From Flemingiibacterium sp045600005 (GTDB lineage Bacteria > Bacillota > Clostridia > Oscillospirales > CAG-272): a DNA stretch of 23,479 bases. Where the stretch lies: NCBI GenBank assembly GCA_045600005.1, contig JAZRXB010000254.1:1-23479 (forward strand). Direction: 5' to 3'. The translations under genes were made by a program, and so were the position numbers. The notes below the pieces were generated by a model. The model did no database searches, had not been told where the DNA came from, and saw nothing but the letters and a program-made list of their open reading frames with translations. Shown one piece after another: positions 19,750-23,479 of the stretch (within the stretch, counting starts at the first letter, position 1; every line of letters starts with the position of its first letter).

Positions 19750-22392
19750 ATGACTTATCTTCTCCGTTATCTTTCCCCCGCGCCCGACAGCGGCGAGGGA
19801 TGGGAAAAATATTCGCTTCCCGTCGGATGCTCCGCGCTGGGCGCGAACGTTTTCGGCGGTCTTTCGCGCGAGCGCATCCAGATCACCGAAAATTCGACCG
19901 AAAATCCGGGCGAGCTCGGCGGACTCAATTCCTTCGCCGACCTGTATTTCGATTTTCCGCATGAGAATGCCGAAAATTACGAGCGCTCGCTCTGCTTAAA
20001 CGACGCGGCGGCGCGTGTGCGCTGCGACGTGAACGGCGTGCGGTTCGAGCGCACGGTCTTCGCGTCCTATCCCGAAAAGGCGCTGATCCTGCGCTTCACC
20101 GCGTCCGAAAAGGGGGCGCTCTCGTTTGCCGCCTGCGTGAGCATCTCTCACCTGACCGACGAGGAAAAGCGCCGGAAGACCGGACGGGTCTTCACCGAAG
20201 GACAGACGATCTTCATGGAAGGCAGGATGGAAGCGTACAATCTGCGCTTCGCGGGCGCGCTTCACATCGAGACCGACGGTGCAGTCACGCCGGACGACGG
20301 CGGACGGCTGCGCATTTCGGGCGCTACGGAAGCGTGGATGATCTTCGTCCCGGCGACGAACTACGTGCTTTCGCCTCATGTTTTCGCCGAGCCGGACAAT
20401 CGGAAAAAACTGCCCGATACCGACCCGATGCCGCTCTGCCGCGAAAAGCTCGCCGCCGCGCTCGCCTATGACTATGAAACGCTCCGCGCCCGCCAGCTCG
20501 CCGACTACACCGCGCTGTTCGGCAGAGTTTCGCTCGACCTCGGCGAATCCGACGTCCCGGCTCTCCCGACCGACGAGCTGCTGGAAGCCTACGGAAAGGG
20601 CGAACGCTCGCGTTATCTCGAAGCGCTCTATTTCCAGTTCGGACGCTATCTGCTGATCTCGTCGTCGCGGACCGGATGCCTGCCCGCGAACCTTCAGGGC
20701 GTGTGGAACTGTCACGACCGCTCGCCGTGGGGAGCGGGCTACTGGCACAACATCAACGTCCAGATGAACTACTGGCCCGCGTTCGTCACGGGTCTTGCCG
20801 AGACCTTCCCCGCTTATCTTTCCTATTATGAAGCCTTCCTTCCCACCGCGTCCAGAGCGGCGGCGGATTTCGTGAAGGCGACCGTTCCCGAGAATTACCA
20901 TGAGGGCGAGGACTGCGGCTGGACCATCGGCACCGCCAACTACGCCTATTCGATCACCGGTCCCGGCAGTCATTCGGGTCCCGGCACCGGCGGGCTGACC
21001 TCCAAGCTGTTCTGGGAATACTACGACTTCACGCGCGACGAAAAGATCTTGCGTGAAGTGACCTGCCCCGCGCTGATGTCGATGGCGCGGTTCTTAACGA
21101 AGGTCGTGCGCGACTACGACGGGAAAGAGTTGTCGGTCTTCTCCGCGTCGCCTGAGCAGAAGATCTGCGAGGCAAGACCGGGGCAGAACATGATCTACCG
21201 CTACTATCAGACGGTCGGCTGTGCGTTCGACCAGCAGATGATCTGGGAAAACGGGAACGATCTCCTGAAATGCGCCGCTCTGCTCGGCGACGGCTTCTTC
21301 ACGCCGGACGAAAAGAAGGTGCTTGACACGTTAAGAGAGCAGATCGGGCGCTATGACCCCGTTCAGGTCGGCTGGAGCGGACAGGTGAAGGAGTACCGCG
21401 AGGAGACCTTCTACGGTCTGATGGGAGAGTTCCGCCACCGCCACATCTCCCAGCTCGTCGGTCTCTACCCCGGCACGTCGATCACGCACGACACGCCCGC
21501 ATGGCTCGACGCGGCGCGCGTCTCGCTGAACCTCCGCTCGGACGAATCGACCGGCTGGGCGCTTGCGCACCGGCTGAACGCATGGGCGCGCACCGGCGAC
21601 GGAAACCGTGCGCTGAAGCTCTACTCCAACCTCATCGGAATGCGCACGCTGCCGAATCTGTGGGACTTCCACCCGCCGTTCCAGATCGACGGCAACCTCG
21701 GCGGCACGTCTGGCGTCGCGGAAATGCTTTTGCAGAGCCATGAAGGAGCGGTTGCACCGCTCGCCTGCCTGCCGGACGACTGGGAGAACGGCTCGTATAC
21801 GGGTCTTGCGGCGCGCGGCGGCTTCACGGTCGACGCGGCATGGTCGCATCATTCCGCCGATACGGTCACGATCCATTCGTCGGTCGGCGGCGTATGCCGT
21901 CTGCGCCTTGCGAACGCCGCGCGGGCAAAGGCGGACTTCCCCTTTGCCGCCGGATCGGACGATCTGGTCGTTTTCGACACGGTTCCGGGCGGCGTCTACC
22001 GCTTCACGGAGATCCCGAAGACCGTGAAAAAGCCGGTTCCCGAAACGCTCCGCGTCACGCGCTCGCTCGACCTCTCGTGGGATTTCGCCGAGCCGGTCAA
22101 CATCTGGCGCGCCGAAGATTCCGCGCCCGATTACGTCCTCTGCGCACGTAACGTCACCGGCGGAAGCTGGCACGACCGCAGCGCCGATTTTGCGAACTTC
22201 GAGACGCTTACCTATAAGATCACCCGCGCGGACACGCTCGACCCGTCGTCCGACGGCGCATACCGGACGCTCAACCACTCGACGAGACTGGAACGCGACC
22301 GCTACCGCCGCATCATCGCGCAGATCAACTTAGGGCACAGGAACGCGGTCGATCTCGAAACGGTCAACCGCTCGATCGGTACGGATGAGTGA
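19750..22392 (+). CDS. Glycoside hydrolase family 95 (alpha-L-fucosidase / alpha-L-galactosidase type)
   Basis: An 880-residue enzyme. GH95 members invert alpha-L-fucosides or alpha-L-galactosides. The N-terminal beta domain has LPVGCSALGANVFGGLSRER (23-42), a variant of the usual GNGRLGAMVFGG motif. The (alpha/alpha)6 barrel carries LPANLQGVWN (311-320) and HNINVQMNYW (333-342), where Asn334 and Asn336 match the catalytic asparagines; Glu469 in FSASPEQ is the general acid; and QIDGNLGGTSGVAEML (645-660) supplies Asp647. The last 110 residues look like a fibronectin-type beta domain (LSWDFAEPVNIWRAED). There is no signal peptide, so it should be cytoplasmic. The start follows GAGGTG by about 6 nt. 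It has its own promoter, and no clear terminator follows. Which sugar it prefers cannot be read from the sequence. Confidence 0.95.
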   Translation: MTYLLRYLSPAPDSGEGWEKYSLPVGCSALGANVFGGLSRERIQITENSTENPGELGGLNSFADLYFDFPHENAENYERSLCLNDAAARVRCDVNGVRFERTVFASYPEKALILRFTASEKGALSFAACVSISHLTDEEKRRKTGRVFTEGQTIFMEGRMEAYNLRFAGALHIETDGAVTPDDGGRLRISGATEAWMIFVPATNYVLSPHVFAEPDNRKKLPDTDPMPLCREKLAAALAYDYETLRARQLADYTALFGRVSLDLGESDVPALPTDELLEAYGKGERSRYLEALYFQFGRYLLISSSRTGCLPANLQGVWNCHDRSPWGAGYWHNINVQMNYWPAFVTGLAETFPAYLSYYEAFLPTASRAAADFVKATVPENYHEGEDCGWTIGTANYAYSITGPGSHSGPGTGGLTSKLFWEYYDFTRDEKILREVTCPALMSMARFLTKVVRDYDGKELSVFSASPEQKICEARPGQNMIYRYYQTVGCAFDQQMIWENGNDLLKCAALLGDGFFTPDEKKVLDTLREQIGRYDPVQVGWSGQVKEYREETFYGLMGEFRHRHISQLVGLYPGTSITHDTPAWLDAARVSLNLRSDESTGWALAHRLNAWARTGDGNRALKLYSNLIGMRTLPNLWDFHPPFQIDGNLGGTSGVAEMLLQSHEGAVAPLACLPDDWENGSYTGLAARGGFTVDAAWSHHSADTVTIHSSVGGVCRLRLANAARAKADFPFAAGSDDLVVFDTVPGGVYRFTEIPKTVKKPVPETLRVTRSLDLSWDFAEPVNIWRAEDSAPDYVLCARNVTGGSWHDRSADFANFETLTYKITRADTLDPSSDGAYRTLNHSTRLERDRYRRIIAQINLGHRNAVDLETVNRSIGTDE

Positions 22393-22424
22393 CAATTTGT
22401 TCACAACATTTTAACCGGGAATGC

Positions 22425-22453
22425 TTGACTTTTCCCGCCCGACCGACTATAAT
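22425..22453 (+). promoter_or_regulatory. Sigma-A promoter of the CobW-like gene
   Basis: TTGACT (22425-22430), 17 bp and TATAAT (22448-22453). No palindrome with an obvious zinc-uptake-regulator pattern overlaps it, although the short AT-rich leader could hide one. Confidence 0.85.
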
Positions 22454-22494
22454 AATATGATAGAAAATTATTTTTTGCAAAGAAGGCTGATACC

Positions 22495-23479
22495 ATGACC
22501 AAGATCGATATTTTCTCCGGCTTCCTCGGCGCGGGCAAGACCACGCTCATCAAGAAGCTCTTAAAAGAAGCCTATGCGGGCGAAAAGGTCGTCCTCATTG
22601 AAAACGAGTTCGGCGAGATCGGCATCGACGGCGGCTTCTTAAAGGTCGCCGGCATCGAGATCACCGAGATGAATTCGGGATGCATCTGCTGCTCGCTCGT
22701 CGGCGATTTCGGCAAGGCGCTCAAAAAGGTGCTGGTCGAGTTTGCGCCCGACCGCATCCTGATCGAGCCGTCCGGCGTAGGCAAGCTCAGCGACGTCATC
22801 CGCGCGGTACAGGGCGCGGCAGGCGAGGGCGCCGTTCTGAACGGCTTCACGACGGTCGCCGATGTGAACAAGTGCAAGATGTACATCAAGAACTTCGGCG
22901 AATTCTTCAACGATCAGATCAGTAACGCGGGCTGCATCGTGCTGTCGCGCACGCAGAACGCGAAGGAGGAAAAGATCGCCGAAGCGGTCGCCATGCTCCG
23001 CGAGCTGAACCCGACCGCGACGATCGTCACGACCGACTGGTCGCTGCTCGACGGCAGGACCCTGCTCGAAGCGATGGAGCGGAAATCCACGCTCGAAGCC
23101 GAGCTGGCGCGTCTCGCAGCCGAAGCCGCTGACGAGGACGATGACGAGGAGTGCTGCTGCCATCATCACCATCATGACGACGACGATGTCGACGAGCATG
23201 AGCATCACCACCACCACGATGACGATGACGACGAGTGCTGCTGCCATCATCACCATCACGACGACGATGATGACGATGACGACGAGCATGAGCATCATCA
23301 CCACCATCACGACGACGACGATGACGACGAGCATGAGCATCATCACCACGACGACGACGATGATGACGAGGAATGCTGCTGCCATCATCACCACGACGAC
23401 GACGATGATGACGAGCATGAGCATCATCACCATCATCACCACCATCATCACCACGCCGACGAGGTGTTCACGAGCTGGG
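22495..23479 (+). CDS. CobW/G3E family metallochaperone GTPase with metal-binding linker (3' end outside window)
   Basis: The frame starts at ATG 22495 and is open to the window end, giving 328 visible residues. GFLGAGKTT (9-17) is the P-loop, ENEFGEIGID (36-45) the switch region, and GCICC (62-66) the CxCC zinc motif of the G3E family, which uses GTP hydrolysis to load zinc or cobalt into client proteins. IEPSG (90-94) is the Walker B region. The usual NKxD guanine motif is replaced by SRTQ (151-154), as I recall from a clostridial subgroup. Residues 213-320 are a linker of alternating Cys, His and Asp/Glu runs, then ADEVFTSW begins the C-terminal CobW domain. The ribosome binding site (AGAAGG) is moderate. 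The gene has its own promoter. The client is unknown. Confidence 0.93.
   Translation, partial: MTKIDIFSGFLGAGKTTLIKKLLKEAYAGEKVVLIENEFGEIGIDGGFLKVAGIEITEMNSGCICCSLVGDFGKALKKVLVEFAPDRILIEPSGVGKLSDVIRAVQGAAGEGAVLNGFTTVADVNKCKMYIKNFGEFFNDQISNAGCIVLSRTQNAKEEKIAEAVAMLRELNPTATIVTTDWSLLDGRTLLEAMERKSTLEAELARLAAEAADEDDDEECCCHHHHHDDDDVDEHEHHHHHDDDDDECCCHHHHHDDDDDDDDEHEHHHHHHDDDDDDEHEHHHHDDDDDDEECCCHHHHDDDDDDEHEHHHHHHHHHHHADEVFTSW
23131..23454 (+). repeat. In-frame repeat coding the His/Asp/Cys-rich linker
   Basis: About 108 codons made only of Cys, His, Asp and Glu, apart from one Val. CCC followed by a His run occurs three times (TGC triplets at 23152, 23236 and 23374). EHEH followed by a His run occurs four times (23194, 23284, 23329 and 23413). 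Asp runs of 4-8 residues separate them. Synonymous codons (cat/cac, gac/gat) are mixed, so the protein pattern is kept although the DNA copies differ. Confidence 0.95.

Noticed and set aside
22390..22408. GTGACAATTTGTTCACAA as a CRP- or Rex-like operator
   Set aside because: The half-sites are unevenly spaced and fit neither consensus. It overlaps the GH95 stop codon and lies upstream of the CobW promoter without a clear link.
22639..23454. 271-codon minus-strand frame with a Val/Met-rich, membrane-like N-terminus
   Set aside because: The hydrophobic run is simply the complement of the His/Asp codons of the CobW linker, not a real membrane protein.
23131..23454. Repeat tract as a CRISPR array or noncoding satellite
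   Set aside because: It stays in frame with the CobW gene, has no spacers, and downstream codons resume the expected C-terminal domain.

Overview
The window is GC-rich (about 60% by eye) and densely coded. It carries AGGAGG-type ribosome binding sites, sharp sigma-A promoters (TTGACA/TTGCAA, 17 bp, TATAAT) and GNRA-loop or U-tract terminators. With lipoprotein solute-binding proteins, a cytoplasmic glycosidase set and a CobW-type protein with a CxCC motif, this best fits an uncultured, glycan-degrading member of the Bacillota (class Clostridia), perhaps from a gut or rumen. That placement is inference; there is no rRNA gene to test it. I saw no tRNA, rRNA, CRISPR array, insertion sequence or phage gene.

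Layout. 1-955 (-): a Gfo/Idh/MocA oxidoreductase resembling GH109, cut by the window edge. 1399-4431 (+): a DUF5107-plus-TPR protein, convergent with a GH50/GH42-like glycosidase at 4498-6459 (-) across a two-way terminator. 6790-8196 (+): citrate synthase with its own promoter and terminator. 8498-9430 (+): ribonuclease Z behind a small tandem repeat. 9558-11009 (+): a solute-binding lipoprotein, convergent with a GH172 (DUF2961) protein at 11130-12227 (-) across a 21-bp two-way terminator. 12433-15340 (-): a 67-residue zinc-ribbon protein and two GH27 alpha-galactosidase paralogues. 15463-19531 (-): an apparent operon of a second solute-binding lipoprotein and two FAD-type oxidoreductases that overlap by ATGA. 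19750-22392 (+): a GH95 enzyme, divergent from that operon. 22495-end (+): a CobW/G3E metallochaperone GTPase with a remarkable His/Asp/Cys-rich linker, cut by the window edge.

How the genes fit together. Two secreted lipoproteins would capture oligosaccharides. No ABC permease or ATPase is present, so membrane partners must lie elsewhere. All the glycosidases (GH27 x2, GH95, GH172, GH50-like and the GH109-like oxidoreductase) lack signal peptides, so glycans appear to be trimmed in the cytoplasm. The linkages suggested by family are alpha-galactosyl, alpha-fucosyl or alpha-L-galactosyl, furanosyl and beta-galactosyl. The FAD pair and the Gfo/Idh/MocA protein hint at redox-assisted sugar processing. 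Citrate synthase, RNase Z and the CobW protein are housekeeping or metal-homeostasis genes set among them.

Noncoding DNA is notable. Two related structured repeats (1173-1278 and 14086-14203) are far apart. Several promoters have near-identical -35 regions, and some have palindromes in the spacer. The 12240-12430 gap is a patchwork of short direct and inverted repeats.
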